A stretch of 64,000 bases of DNA from NCBI RefSeq assembly GCF_018406605.1, contig NZ_AP024545.1:2046001-2110000 (forward strand), read 5' to 3'. Source of the stretch: Noviluteimonas caseinilytica. GTDB lineage: Bacteria > Pseudomonadota > Gammaproteobacteria > Xanthomonadales > Xanthomonadaceae. Of the stretch, positions 42,052-50,547 are shown one piece after another; within the stretch, counting starts at the first letter, position 1; each line of letters begins with the position of its first letter. Position numbers and translations under genes: made by a program. Under the pieces are notes generated by a model. The model was given only the letters and a program-made list of their open reading frames with translations, had not been told where the DNA came from and searched no databases.

Positions 42052-45000
42052 ATGACTGATCGTAACCGCGTCCGGCTGTCCAAGCTGTCGTTGGCGCTGA
42101 TCGCTGCACTCGCTGCAGCCCCCGCATTCGCGCAGAGCACGTCCGCCGGTGTCGGCGGTCGCGTCGTCGGTGCGGACGGCCAGCCGGTCGCCGGCGCCGA
42201 AGTCACCATCGTGCACGCCGAATCCGGCACCGTCAGCCGCGCCGTCACGGACGCGAACGGTCGTTACGCTGCGCGCGGCCTGCGCGTCGGCGGCCCGTAC
42301 ACCGTCACGGTGAACAAGGCCGATGCCGGCACGCGTTCGCAGGAAAACGTGTTCCTGGGCCTGGACAAGGTGGCTGAAGTCGACCTCTCGCTCGCCCCGG
42401 CGCAGCAGCTCAACACGATCACCGTCGTCGGCGCCTCGACGCAGTTCCAGCCCGACAACAAGGGCATCAGCACCAACATGTCGCGCGAAGACATGGACCG
42501 CATGCCGTCGCCGGATCGTTCGATCCAGAACATCGTGCGTGCCGATCCCCGCGTCGTTGTCACCGACCGCGACCGCGGCGCGTTCTCGGCCAACGGCCAG
42601 AACTTCCGCTACAACAGCATCACCGTCGACACGATCAACGCCGGCGACCCCTTCGGCCTGAACGACAACGGCCTGCCGACCAAGGGCACGCCGATCTCGC
42701 AGGACGCGATCCAGGAATACAACATCTCCACCGCCAACTACGACGTGGCCACGCGCCGCGGCGTGGGCGCGACGATCAACGCCGTCACCAAGTCGGGCAC
42801 CAACGACTTCCACGGCTCGGCGTATTACGTCTACCAGAACGCTTCGAGCATGGTCGGCGAGAACGCCAGCGGCAAGAAGTGGGAAGGCTACGACAAGGAC
42901 CGCACGCTCGGCCTGACCTTCGGCGGCCCGATCGTGAAGGACAAGCTGTTCTTCTTCCTCTCGCTCGAGAAGCAGAAGAAGGACGGCATCGGTTCTATCA
43001 CCGGCCCGGCCGAATCCAACGCGACGCTGAAGGTCCCGGGCATCTCGCAGACCTTCATCGACAGCGTCATCGCCACCGCGCAGGCGCGCGGCCTGACGCC
43101 GGGCGACAACGGCCAGGCGCCGGACATGGACACCAAGCGTGGCCTGGTCAAGTTCGACTGGAACATCAATGACGCGCACCGCGCCAGCCTGCGCCTGAGC
43201 CAGACGAAGGAATTCGAACCCATCGTCACCAACGGCACCGTGACCGGTTCGTCGCCGCGCCTGGCGCTGTCGTCCAACTGGTACGTGCTCGACAAGAAGT
43301 CGACCAGCTACGCCCTGAGCTTCTACGACGACTGGTCCGAGAACTTCTCGACCGAAGCGTCGGTGGGCTACAGCGAATTCAACCAGGACCGCGACCCGAT
43401 GGTCGGCGGCCACCAGCCGGCCGTGCTCGTGCGCGTCAACGGCACGACGGGCCCGGGCATCTTCCTCGGCACCGAGCCGCCGACCCACGCCAACCGCCTC
43501 AACGTGGAAACCTGGAACGGTTACTTCGCGGGCAGCTGGTACCTCGGCGACCACGTGGTCAAGGGTGGCCTGGATTACCAGAGCGACAAGATCTACAACC
43601 TGTTCCTGCAGCAGTACAACGGCAACTACGAGTTCAACAACCTCGCCGACTTCCAGAACGGCGTGTACAACCGTTACCAGCTCGCCACGCCGGCGCCGGG
43701 TTACACGCTCAACAACGTCGCCGCGCTGCTGACGATGAAGCAGTACGGCTTCTTCCTGCAGGACACGTGGCAGGCCAGCGACAAGCTGTCGCTGCAGTAC
43801 GGCCTGCGCTACGACGTGCCGAAGATCTCGCCGGACCCGACGTACAACCCGTGCTTCGCCGCGCCCCCGGGCACCCTGGGTGACCTCGGCCCGTGCGGCC
43901 TGCGCGCCAACACGGCCGTCGGTTCCAACACGGCGTCGGCCACGGGCGGCTACGGCTACCCGAACACCGGCACGATCGACGGCAACTCGATCGTCCAGCC
44001 GCGCGCGTCGTTCAACTACACCATCAACGACAAGATGCAGCTGCGCGGTGGTGCAGGCCTGTTCGTGTCGAACACGCCGGCCGTGTGGGTCGCCAACCCG
44101 TACTCGAACAACGGCGTCGCCGTGTCCACGTACGACATCGGCCGCTTCAACCCGGCCACCCCGACCGTCACGCCGCCCTTCAGCCCGAACGGCAGCACGC
44201 AGACCGTGCCGGGCGTGACGCTGACCGACCCGGGCCTGGGCACCTCCTCGATGACGCTCGCCGTCGTCGATCCGGACTTCAAGCTGCCGACCGTCGCCAA
44301 GTACACCCTCGGCTTCGACATGCAGCTGCCGTTCCTGGATTCGGTGTTCACCGTCGAAGGCCAGTACATCGACACCGTGCACGGCATCAAGTACGACAAC
44401 ATCAACCTCGGCGCGCCGACCGGCGTGCTGCCGGATGGTCGCCTGACGTACCAGCGCACCCCGAACGGCACGACCACCGGCACCGGTGGCGCCAACCCGG
44501 CCCGCTGGAACGCCAACCCCTCGTTCGGCCAGAACATCCTGCTGACCAACACGGACAAGGGCCACGCCGAAAACCTGACCTTCTCGTGGAAGAAGCCGTT
44601 CGCCAACGATTGGTCCGCCATGGTGGCGTACACGATCAGCGACGCGACGGACGTCAACCCGGGCACCAGCTCGGTCGCCAGCTCCTCGTACGGCAACCGC
44701 GACTGGATCAACCCGAACGACGACTACGAAGCCACGTCGAATTACTCGATCCCGCAGCGCCTGATCGGCCAGGTCACGTGGGAACACGCGTTCTGGGGCG
44801 AGCACAAGACGCGCGTGTCGGCGTTCTATGACGGCCACTCCGGCGCGCCGTACAGCTGGGTGTTCTTCAACGACGTCAACGGCGACACCTCGTTCCGCGA
44901 CCTGGCCTACATCCCGGTCAACCGCGGCGACGTGTCGTTCGCCCCGGGCACCAGCCAGGCCTCGATCGACTCGTTCTTCAACTACATCGCGAACAACGAC

Positions 45001-45375
45001 CAGCTGGTGCGCCAGCAGGGCGGCATCTTCGACCGCAACGAAGGTCGCGCGCCGTGGGTGAACCAGATCGACCTGTCGCTGGCGCAGGAGCTCCCGGGCT
45101 TCGGCGAAGGCCACAAGGCGGAAATCCGCCTCGACATCTTCAACTTCCTCAACCTGCTCAACAAGGATTGGGGCGTCGAGCACCGCGCGAGCTTCCCGCT
45201 CGAGCGCACGCTGGCGACGGTTGCGGGCATCGATGCGCAGGGCCACTACATCTACAACATCAATGCCCAGCTGGACGCGTTCGGCAACTACGCGCCGGCG
45301 CCGCTGCCGGTCAACGAGAACTTCAACCCGTCGCAGCGTTGGGCGGCGAACGTGACGCTCCGTTACGAGTTCTGA
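42052..45375 (+). CDS. Oar-like TonB-dependent receptor with carboxypeptidase-regulatory N-domain
   Basis: A 1107-residue outer-membrane protein. Signal peptide 1-27 (ending AFA), a CarboxypepD_reg-like beta-sandwich about 30-105 (GGRVVGADGQPVAGAEV in outline), a plug domain about 120-240 with ISTNMSREDMDRMP and RGVGATINAVTKSGTNDFHGS in outline, and a long barrel rich in aromatic residues that ends LRYEF. The layout is that of Oar-type receptors, which import or export large substrates and affect adhesion or protease secretion in some bacteria. The ATG at 42052 begins the signal peptide. The substrate is unknown. Confidence 0.9.
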   Translation: MTDRNRVRLSKLSLALIAALAAAPAFAQSTSAGVGGRVVGADGQPVAGAEVTIVHAESGTVSRAVTDANGRYAARGLRVGGPYTVTVNKADAGTRSQENVFLGLDKVAEVDLSLAPAQQLNTITVVGASTQFQPDNKGISTNMSREDMDRMPSPDRSIQNIVRADPRVVVTDRDRGAFSANGQNFRYNSITVDTINAGDPFGLNDNGLPTKGTPISQDAIQEYNISTANYDVATRRGVGATINAVTKSGTNDFHGSAYYVYQNASSMVGENASGKKWEGYDKDRTLGLTFGGPIVKDKLFFFLSLEKQKKDGIGSITGPAESNATLKVPGISQTFIDSVIATAQARGLTPGDNGQAPDMDTKRGLVKFDWNINDAHRASLRLSQTKEFEPIVTNGTVTGSSPRLALSSNWYVLDKKSTSYALSFYDDWSENFSTEASVGYSEFNQDRDPMVGGHQPAVLVRVNGTTGPGIFLGTEPPTHANRLNVETWNGYFAGSWYLGDHVVKGGLDYQSDKIYNLFLQQYNGNYEFNNLADFQNGVYNRYQLATPAPGYTLNNVAALLTMKQYGFFLQDTWQASDKLSLQYGLRYDVPKISPDPTYNPCFAAPPGTLGDLGPCGLRANTAVGSNTASATGGYGYPNTGTIDGNSIVQPRASFNYTINDKMQLRGGAGLFVSNTPAVWVANPYSNNGVAVSTYDIGRFNPATPTVTPPFSPNGSTQTVPGVTLTDPGLGTSSMTLAVVDPDFKLPTVAKYTLGFDMQLPFLDSVFTVEGQYIDTVHGIKYDNINLGAPTGVLPDGRLTYQRTPNGTTTGTGGANPARWNANPSFGQNILLTNTDKGHAENLTFSWKKPFANDWSAMVAYTISDATDVNPGTSSVASSSYGNRDWINPNDDYEATSNYSIPQRLIGQVTWEHAFWGEHKTRVSAFYDGHSGAPYSWVFFNDVNGDTSFRDLAYIPVNRGDVSFAPGTSQASIDSFFNYIANNDQLVRQQGGIFDRNEGRAPWVNQIDLSLAQELPGFGEGHKAEIRLDIFNFLNLLNKDWGVEHRASFPLERTLATVAGIDAQGHYIYNINAQLDAFGNYAPAPLPVNENFNPSQRWAANVTLRYEF

Positions 45376-45396
45376 TCCAGCACCAAGGCGTCACGA

Positions 45397-45425
45397 AAAC
45401 GGCCGGGGAAACCCGGCCGTTTTTC
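45397..45425 (+). terminator. Rho-independent terminator of the TonB-dependent receptor gene
   Basis: A 12-bp stem AAAACGGCCGGG... / CCCGGCCGTTTT with a GAAA tetraloop runs into a T tract, starting 22 bases after the stop codon. It is a strong intrinsic terminator and separates the receptor from ppnN. Confidence 0.95.
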
Positions 45426-45471
45426 GTTGGGGAAGCTGCAAGCCGGGCCCCGACGCGATAAAGTCCTGCCG

Positions 45472-46881
45472 ATGAATCCACACGACCACACCGACGCCGG
45501 ACAGCCGGCCGTCCACAACGACACCCTCCTGCCCACGGTCAACGCGCGCATCTATCCGCGCGGCGGCCTCGACGTGTTGTCGCGCGCCGAAGTCGCGCGC
45601 CTGCGCGACGCTTCCTCCGGCGGCATGCACGACCTGCTGCGTCGCTGCGCGCTCGCCGTGCTCACCAGCGGCAGCGCGTCGGACGATCCGCGCGCGGCGC
45701 AGGAGCTCTATCCCGATTTCGACATCCAGGTGCTGCAGCAGGATCGCGGCGTGCGCATCGACCTGCACCACGCACCGGCGATGGCGTTCGTCGACGGCGA
45801 GATCATCCGCGGCGTCGCGGAGCTGCTGTTCGCCGTCGTGCGCGACCTGGCCTACACCGCGATCGAACTGCACGAAGACCGCGACCTCGAAAGCGGCCCC
45901 GGCATCACCGACGCCGTGTTCGGCCTGTTGCGCAACGCGCGCGTGCTGCATCCGACGGATCCCAACCTCGTCGTCTGCTGGGGCGGCCATTCGATCGGCC
46001 GCGACGAATACGTCTACACCAAGCAGGTCGGTTACGAACTCGGCCTGCGCGGCCTGGACATCTGCACGGGCTGCGGCCCGGGTGCGATGAAGGGCCCGAT
46101 GAAGGGCGCGACGATCGCGCACGCCAAGCAGCGCCGTCGCAAGACGCGTTACATCGGCATCACCGAGCCGGGCATCATCGCGGCCGAATCGCCGAACCCG
46201 ATCGTCAACCACCTCGTGATCATGCCGGACATCGAGAAGCGCCTCGAAGCGTTCGTGCGCATGGGCCACGGCATCATCGTGTTCCCCGGCGGCGTGGGCA
46301 CGGCGGAAGAAATCCTGTACCTGCTCGGCATCCTGCTGCGCGAGGAGAACGCGGACCTGCCGTTCCCGCTGATCCTCACCGGCCCGACCGCATCGGCGCC
46401 GTACTTCGAACAGATCGACCACTTCCTGCGCCTTACCCTGGGTGATGCGGCCACGTCGCGCTACGAGATTATCGTGGGCGATCCGGCGAAGGTGGCCAAG
46501 CGGATGTCGGCGGGCGTGCGCAAGGTGCGCGAGTACCGCATCGCGCACAAGGATTCGTTCTACTTCAACTGGTCGATGACGGTGCCGCTGGAATTCCAGA
46601 AGCCGTTCGTGCCGACGCACGAAGCGATGGCCGCGCTCGACCTGCACCACGGGCGCAAGCCGCACGAACTCGCCGCGGATTTGCGCCGCGCGTTCTCCGG
46701 CATCGTCGCCGGCAACGTCAAGGAAGACGGGTTGCGCCGCATCGAGGAGCGCGGGCCGTTCGAGATCCACGGCGACGCCGACATGATGCAGGCGCTCGAT
46801 GCGTTGCTCCGGGCGTTCGTCGAACAGCGCCGCATGAAGATCGCCGGCGAATACCGGCCGTGCTATCGCGTGCTGTCGTGA
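45472..46881 (+). CDS. ppnN: Pyrimidine/purine 5'-nucleotide nucleosidase (LOG family)
   Basis: A 469-residue protein of the YgdH/PpnN type, slightly longer than the E. coli enzyme. The LOG/Rossmann core has GCGPGAMKGPMKGA and the PGGVGTAEE motif that binds the nucleotide and catalyses hydrolysis of nucleoside monophosphates. PpnN in E. coli responds to (p)ppGpp. The start at 45472 is only 8 bases after GATAAA, a possible -10 box, and lacks a clear ribosome binding site. It converges on the pilin gene. Confidence 0.93.
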   Translation: MNPHDHTDAGQPAVHNDTLLPTVNARIYPRGGLDVLSRAEVARLRDASSGGMHDLLRRCALAVLTSGSASDDPRAAQELYPDFDIQVLQQDRGVRIDLHHAPAMAFVDGEIIRGVAELLFAVVRDLAYTAIELHEDRDLESGPGITDAVFGLLRNARVLHPTDPNLVVCWGGHSIGRDEYVYTKQVGYELGLRGLDICTGCGPGAMKGPMKGATIAHAKQRRRKTRYIGITEPGIIAAESPNPIVNHLVIMPDIEKRLEAFVRMGHGIIVFPGGVGTAEEILYLLGILLREENADLPFPLILTGPTASAPYFEQIDHFLRLTLGDAATSRYEIIVGDPAKVAKRMSAGVRKVREYRIAHKDSFYFNWSMTVPLEFQKPFVPTHEAMAALDLHHGRKPHELAADLRRAFSGIVAGNVKEDGLRRIEERGPFEIHGDADMMQALDALLRAFVEQRRMKIAGEYRPCYRVLS

Positions 46882-46901
46882 GCGTGGCGGCCTGAAGCGA
46901 A

Positions 46902-46923
46902 GGTGCCGCCGAGCGGCGGCACC
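46902..46923. terminator. Hairpin between ppnN and the convergent pilin gene
   Basis: A 9-bp stem GGTGCCGCC / GGCGGCACC around GAGC, 20 bases after the ppnN stop and 16 bases past the pilin stop. No T tract on either side. Confidence 0.5.
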
Positions 46924-46939
46924 ACTAGCGGCTTACGGC

Positions 46940-47398
46940 TTACTGGCGCCAGCAGTAATCCACGTTGTTGCTGTCGCTCATGCCCTTGGTCGCGATGCCC
47001 GCTGCCATCGTGAGGACGAAATTGGCGCAGCGGGGGTCATTGGCAAGGTCGCCCTTGCGGGTCGCCGTCAGGACGTAAGTCGTCGGGGCGGTTGCCGCGA
47101 CGATGGTCGTACTGACCGTGTAGTACTTCAGCGACGCGTTGTACGCGGTGCTGTTCGCGGCATTGCCGGTCAACTGGTCCAGGGTGCCATACGTCGGGTT
47201 GTCGGCGCGCCAGCGTTCTTCGCGCAGTTGCATGTCGCCGATCGCCTGCATCGCCTCCGCGCGCTTGCCCTTGCGGACATGCTCGACGTACTGGGGAATC
47301 GCGATGATCGCCAGGATCGCGATGACCGCGACCACGATCATCAACTCGATCAGCGTAAAGCCCTTCGGGCGCCTGGCCTTCGAACGTGTGGCGTGCAT
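46940..47398 (-). CDS. Type IV pilin, PilE/PilA-like
   Basis: A 152-residue prepilin. A short basic leader (MHATRSKARRPKG) is cut before FTLIELM; Glu5 of the mature protein is present and the hydrophobic helix follows. Two Cys in the C-terminal part (RCANF and YCWRQ) can form the D-loop disulfide. AGGGGA precedes the ATG at 47398. It diverges from the minor pilin operon across 159 bases, so it may be the pilE-like member of that set, inverted compared with the usual order. Confidence 0.9.
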   Translation of the reverse strand: MHATRSKARRPKGFTLIELMIVVAVIAILAIIAIPQYVEHVRKGKRAEAMQAIGDMQLREERWRADNPTYGTLDQLTGNAANSTAYNASLKYYTVSTTIVAATAPTTYVLTATRKGDLANDPRCANFVLTMAAGIATKGMSDSNNVDYCWRQ

Positions 47399-47557
47399 CA
47401 CGGTTTTCCCCTGTAGTCCCGCTGCGATGCTACGCCGGTGCCCTTCGGGGCGCAAAACCGTTGGCCCCATCGGACTTCCCACTCATCGGTAAGCGCTGGA
47501 AACGGGGCCGGGACCTACGTGAGACTGCGATCGAACTCAGGGGGAGGGCTTCGGCCC

Positions 47558-48151
47558 ATGCGCGCCATGCAACGCCAATCCGGTACTGCGCAAGACGGCT
47601 TCACGCTCCTGGAGCTGATGGTCGCGGTCGCCGTTTTCATCGTCCTCTCCGCGCTCGCGGCACCGAGCTTCATCACCTATCTGGACAAGGCGCGCGTGCG
47701 CGGCGCCGCGGATTCGGTGGTCAACCAGATCGGGCAGGCGCGGCAGGTCGCGGTCAAGTTCGATCGCAGCGTGTCGTTGTCCACCACCGGCACCGGCGCC
47801 ACGTGGTGCCTCGGCGCCAACCAGGCGGCAACGCCCACCGTCGGCAGCCAGACGGGTGCCCCGGTCGCGTGCGATTGCACGCAGGCCAGCGCGTGCATGG
47901 TCGACAGCCGCGAGATGGTGATCGGCAACGTGCAGCATCCCGGCGTGACGCTCAGCTCCGCCGCGTCGGAACTCGTGTTCGACGGCCGCCTCGGTGCGCG
48001 CTCCGACGCCTTCACCGGCGATGCCGATGCCAGCAGCTTCGATCTCACGTCGCAGTCGGGGCGCTACGTGCTCACGGTGAGCGTCTCGCCGCTGGGCCAG
48101 GCCTCCGTCTGCAGCAAGTCCGGCAACATCCTGGGGTATCCGACATGCTGA
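47558..48151 (+). CDS. fimT: FimT/GspH-type minor pilin
   Basis: A 197-residue prepilin with cleavage site DG|FTLLELM, a hydrophobic N-terminal helix and a GspH-like beta domain. Several Cys pairs occur in the middle (VACDCTQASACM). Strong ribosome binding site AGGGGGAGGG upstream of the ATG at 47558. First gene of the plus-strand minor pilin operon; the next gene overlaps by 7 bases. FimT in relatives binds DNA or primes pilus assembly; here the role is inferred. Confidence 0.88.
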   Translation: MRAMQRQSGTAQDGFTLLELMVAVAVFIVLSALAAPSFITYLDKARVRGAADSVVNQIGQARQVAVKFDRSVSLSTTGTGATWCLGANQAATPTVGSQTGAPVACDCTQASACMVDSREMVIGNVQHPGVTLSSAASELVFDGRLGARSDAFTGDADASSFDLTSQSGRYVLTVSVSPLGQASVCSKSGNILGYPTC

Positions 48152-48777
48152 TCCGTCGCGCGCTTCCGTCGCCGCGCAACGCACGCGGCTTCACCCTGGT
48201 CGAGATGATGGTCGCCATCGTGCTCGGCCTGCTGGTGGTGTCCGCGGTGCTCGCCTTCATCTTCAGCCTGATCCGCGCCAACAGCGAAACCGTGCTGTCC
48301 ACGCGCCTCAACCAGGAACTGCGCGCCACGATGTCGCTGGTCGCCAACGACCTGCGCCGCGCGCGCGGCCTGGCCGATCCGATCGCCGCGGTGAACCAGG
48401 GCGGCACGGTCACCAATCCCTTCTCCAACGTCGATGTCTCGACGGCGGGTTGCGCGCGCTACTCGTATGCCGAAGACATCGCCGGCGGCACCACCAATTT
48501 CCGCGCGATCCGGTTGAACGCGGGCAAGGTCGTGCTGGTGCGCCAGGCCACCGCCGCCGCCGCCACGTGCGCCGCCGCGGGCACGGTGCTCAACACCAAC
48601 GGCATCGAGATCACCAGCCTCACCTTCACCAACCCGGGCGGCAACGCGCGGCGCATCGACATCCTGATGACGGGCCGCCTGCGCAACCCGCCGGCCTACA
48701 TGGGTGCCACGCCGTCGATGGCCATCACCACCAAGACGATCCGCCAGACCATTTCCATCCGGTCCAACGGGACCTGA
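48145..48777 (+). CDS. pilW: PilW-type minor pilin
   Basis: A 210-residue prepilin with RG|FTLVEMMVAIVLG, a long hydrophobic helix, and a C-terminal beta region rich in Thr/Asn. Length is normal to short for PilW. Start overlaps fimT by 7 bases, so translation is coupled. Confidence 0.88.
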   Translation: MLIRRALPSPRNARGFTLVEMMVAIVLGLLVVSAVLAFIFSLIRANSETVLSTRLNQELRATMSLVANDLRRARGLADPIAAVNQGGTVTNPFSNVDVSTAGCARYSYAEDIAGGTTNFRAIRLNAGKVVLVRQATAAAATCAAAGTVLNTNGIEITSLTFTNPGGNARRIDILMTGRLRNPPAYMGATPSMAITTKTIRQTISIRSNGT

Positions 48778-48809
48778 TGGACACGCACGAGACATCGCAG
48801 GAGTCGACG

Positions 48810-50534
48810 ATGACCCGCAATCGCAACTTCACCCCGCAACGCCACGCGCGCGGCAACGCGCTGCTCGTCGCGGTCATCCTGTTGCTGCTGGCCAGCGTGA
48901 TCACGCTGCTCACGCTCAACGTCGGCCTGTTCGAGCAACGCTCGTCGGGCAACGACGCGCGCGCCAAGATCATTTCCGAAGTGGCCGAGGCCGGCGTCTC
49001 GCAGGGCGCGGAATACTTCCGCCTCAAGCCGACGTCGCTGCTCGCCACGTCCGGCAACTGGGCGCGCTGCATCGACCTGGCGGACAAGACGCAGTTCCCG
49101 TGCGGCTCCATCCCGGACGCCGGCCGACGCGACACGATGTACTACTGGGTCAACGGCAGCACGCCGGGCGACGTCAACGGCGACGGCATCAGCAACGACC
49201 TGCTCGACCAGCGCATGTTGCCGCTCGGCAGCGTGCTGACCGGCGGCAGCGCCCCGGCGCGCATCACCACCGTCGGCAACTTCAACAACGTGGCCTACGG
49301 CGTCGGCGTCGTGCTGTGCCGCATCGCGCTGCCGACCGCCCCGGGCGATCCGACGCGTTGCACCACCGTTGCGTCGGAGCAGAGCAGCACCTACGTCTAC
49401 AACTTCGTCAGCATCGCGGGCCTGGGCCAGACGGAGACCGAAGGCACGCGCACCACCGTGTCGCAGATGCTGGGCCAGTACCAGATCTTCCAGCCGAACA
49501 TGAACATGCCGCCGGTCATCGCGTCCGGCAGCGTGGACGTCACCGGCGGCCTGCAACTCGTCACCAATCCCAACGGCGGCGGCCCCGGCGTGCCGGTGTC
49601 GGTGTGGACGCGCAAGGACATCACCAAGACCGGTACGCCCAACACCTGCTACGCCGACGAGTTCTACCGCTACGGCGCCAAGAACAACGCGCCGCCCACG
49701 CTCGACACGAGCGGCGTGGTGCTGTGCGACACCTGCGGCTGCAACGGCGACGTCAGCCTGTCCTACGACAAGTCCGGCAACCAGCAGGACGAGGGCATGG
49801 ACATCCTCGACGTCGACGGCAGCACCGGCACCAACGGCAAGGGCGTCAACGCGGACGTCGTGGCATCCGAATTCCCGTGCGACCTGTTCGGCTACGTCTT
49901 CGGCGTCAACGCACGCATGGACACCAACGGCGACTTCTTCTGCGAAACGCTGGTCCCGGCGGTGCAGTACACCTCGCCGACCACGATGGCCACGGTGAAC
50001 CTGGATGCCGACGAAGCGTTCCTCTACAAGAACGCCACGTACATCCTGCCGCGCGACGGCACGGCGCAGAGCCTGATGGATCCGAGCCAGACGTGGGGCG
50101 GCGGCTATCCGTCCTCCTCGCTGTCCGGCATCGTCTGGTGCCAGACCAACTGCAACATCGGCTCCAACACGCAGGTCGGCACGCCGGCCAAGCCGGTCGT
50201 GCTGGTGATCGACGGCAACGCGCGCATCCAGGGCCGCGTGTTCGGCCTGGTGTTCATGCGCACGCCGGCCGCCACGCCGGCCAAGCATCCGCTCAACGGC
50301 GCGCACGACCACACCGCGGACAAGCTCGATCCCGCCACCGGCGGCACGGCCACGCTCGACATGAACGCCGGCGCCACCGTGTACGGCGCGGTCGTCGTGC
50401 AGGGCAAGATCGACAAGGCCAACGGCACCGCCGCGATCATCTACAGCGGCGACGTGTTCAAGAATTTCGCCGGCAGCATTCCGCCCAAGACTTCCAACCT
50501 CCCCGGCGCGTGGACCGACCGGTTGACCTACTGA
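48810..50534 (+). CDS. pilX: Oversized PilX-like minor pilin
   Basis: A 574-residue protein whose N-terminus fits the PilX_N type: HARGNALLVAVILLLLAS, with no Glu at position 5, followed by FEQRSSGNDARAKI. Usual PilX proteins are near 200 residues; this one has about 400 extra. The extension has a Cys cluster (Cys306, Cys309, Cys311 in CDTCGC), CQTNC, and a final beta-helix-like part (VVLVIDGNARIQGRVFGLVF, VYGAVVVQGKID) of the kind found in polymer-forming or sorting domains. ATG at 48810 has GCAGGAG at good spacing; an upstream ATG at 48777 overlaps the pilW stop and is an alternative. Confidence 0.8.
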   Translation: MTRNRNFTPQRHARGNALLVAVILLLLASVITLLTLNVGLFEQRSSGNDARAKIISEVAEAGVSQGAEYFRLKPTSLLATSGNWARCIDLADKTQFPCGSIPDAGRRDTMYYWVNGSTPGDVNGDGISNDLLDQRMLPLGSVLTGGSAPARITTVGNFNNVAYGVGVVLCRIALPTAPGDPTRCTTVASEQSSTYVYNFVSIAGLGQTETEGTRTTVSQMLGQYQIFQPNMNMPPVIASGSVDVTGGLQLVTNPNGGGPGVPVSVWTRKDITKTGTPNTCYADEFYRYGAKNNAPPTLDTSGVVLCDTCGCNGDVSLSYDKSGNQQDEGMDILDVDGSTGTNGKGVNADVVASEFPCDLFGYVFGVNARMDTNGDFFCETLVPAVQYTSPTTMATVNLDADEAFLYKNATYILPRDGTAQSLMDPSQTWGGGYPSSSLSGIVWCQTNCNIGSNTQVGTPAKPVVLVIDGNARIQGRVFGLVFMRTPAATPAKHPLNGAHDHTADKLDPATGGTATLDMNAGATVYGAVVVQGKIDKANGTAAIIYSGDVFKNFAGSIPPKTSNLPGAWTDRLTY

Positions 50535-50547
50535 GCGGAGCATGGAC

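Noticed and set aside
42052..45375. TonB-dependent receptor as a siderophore receptor
   Set aside because: The CarboxypepD_reg N-domain and overall size fit the Oar-like group, and no siderophore or Fur-linked genes are adjacent.
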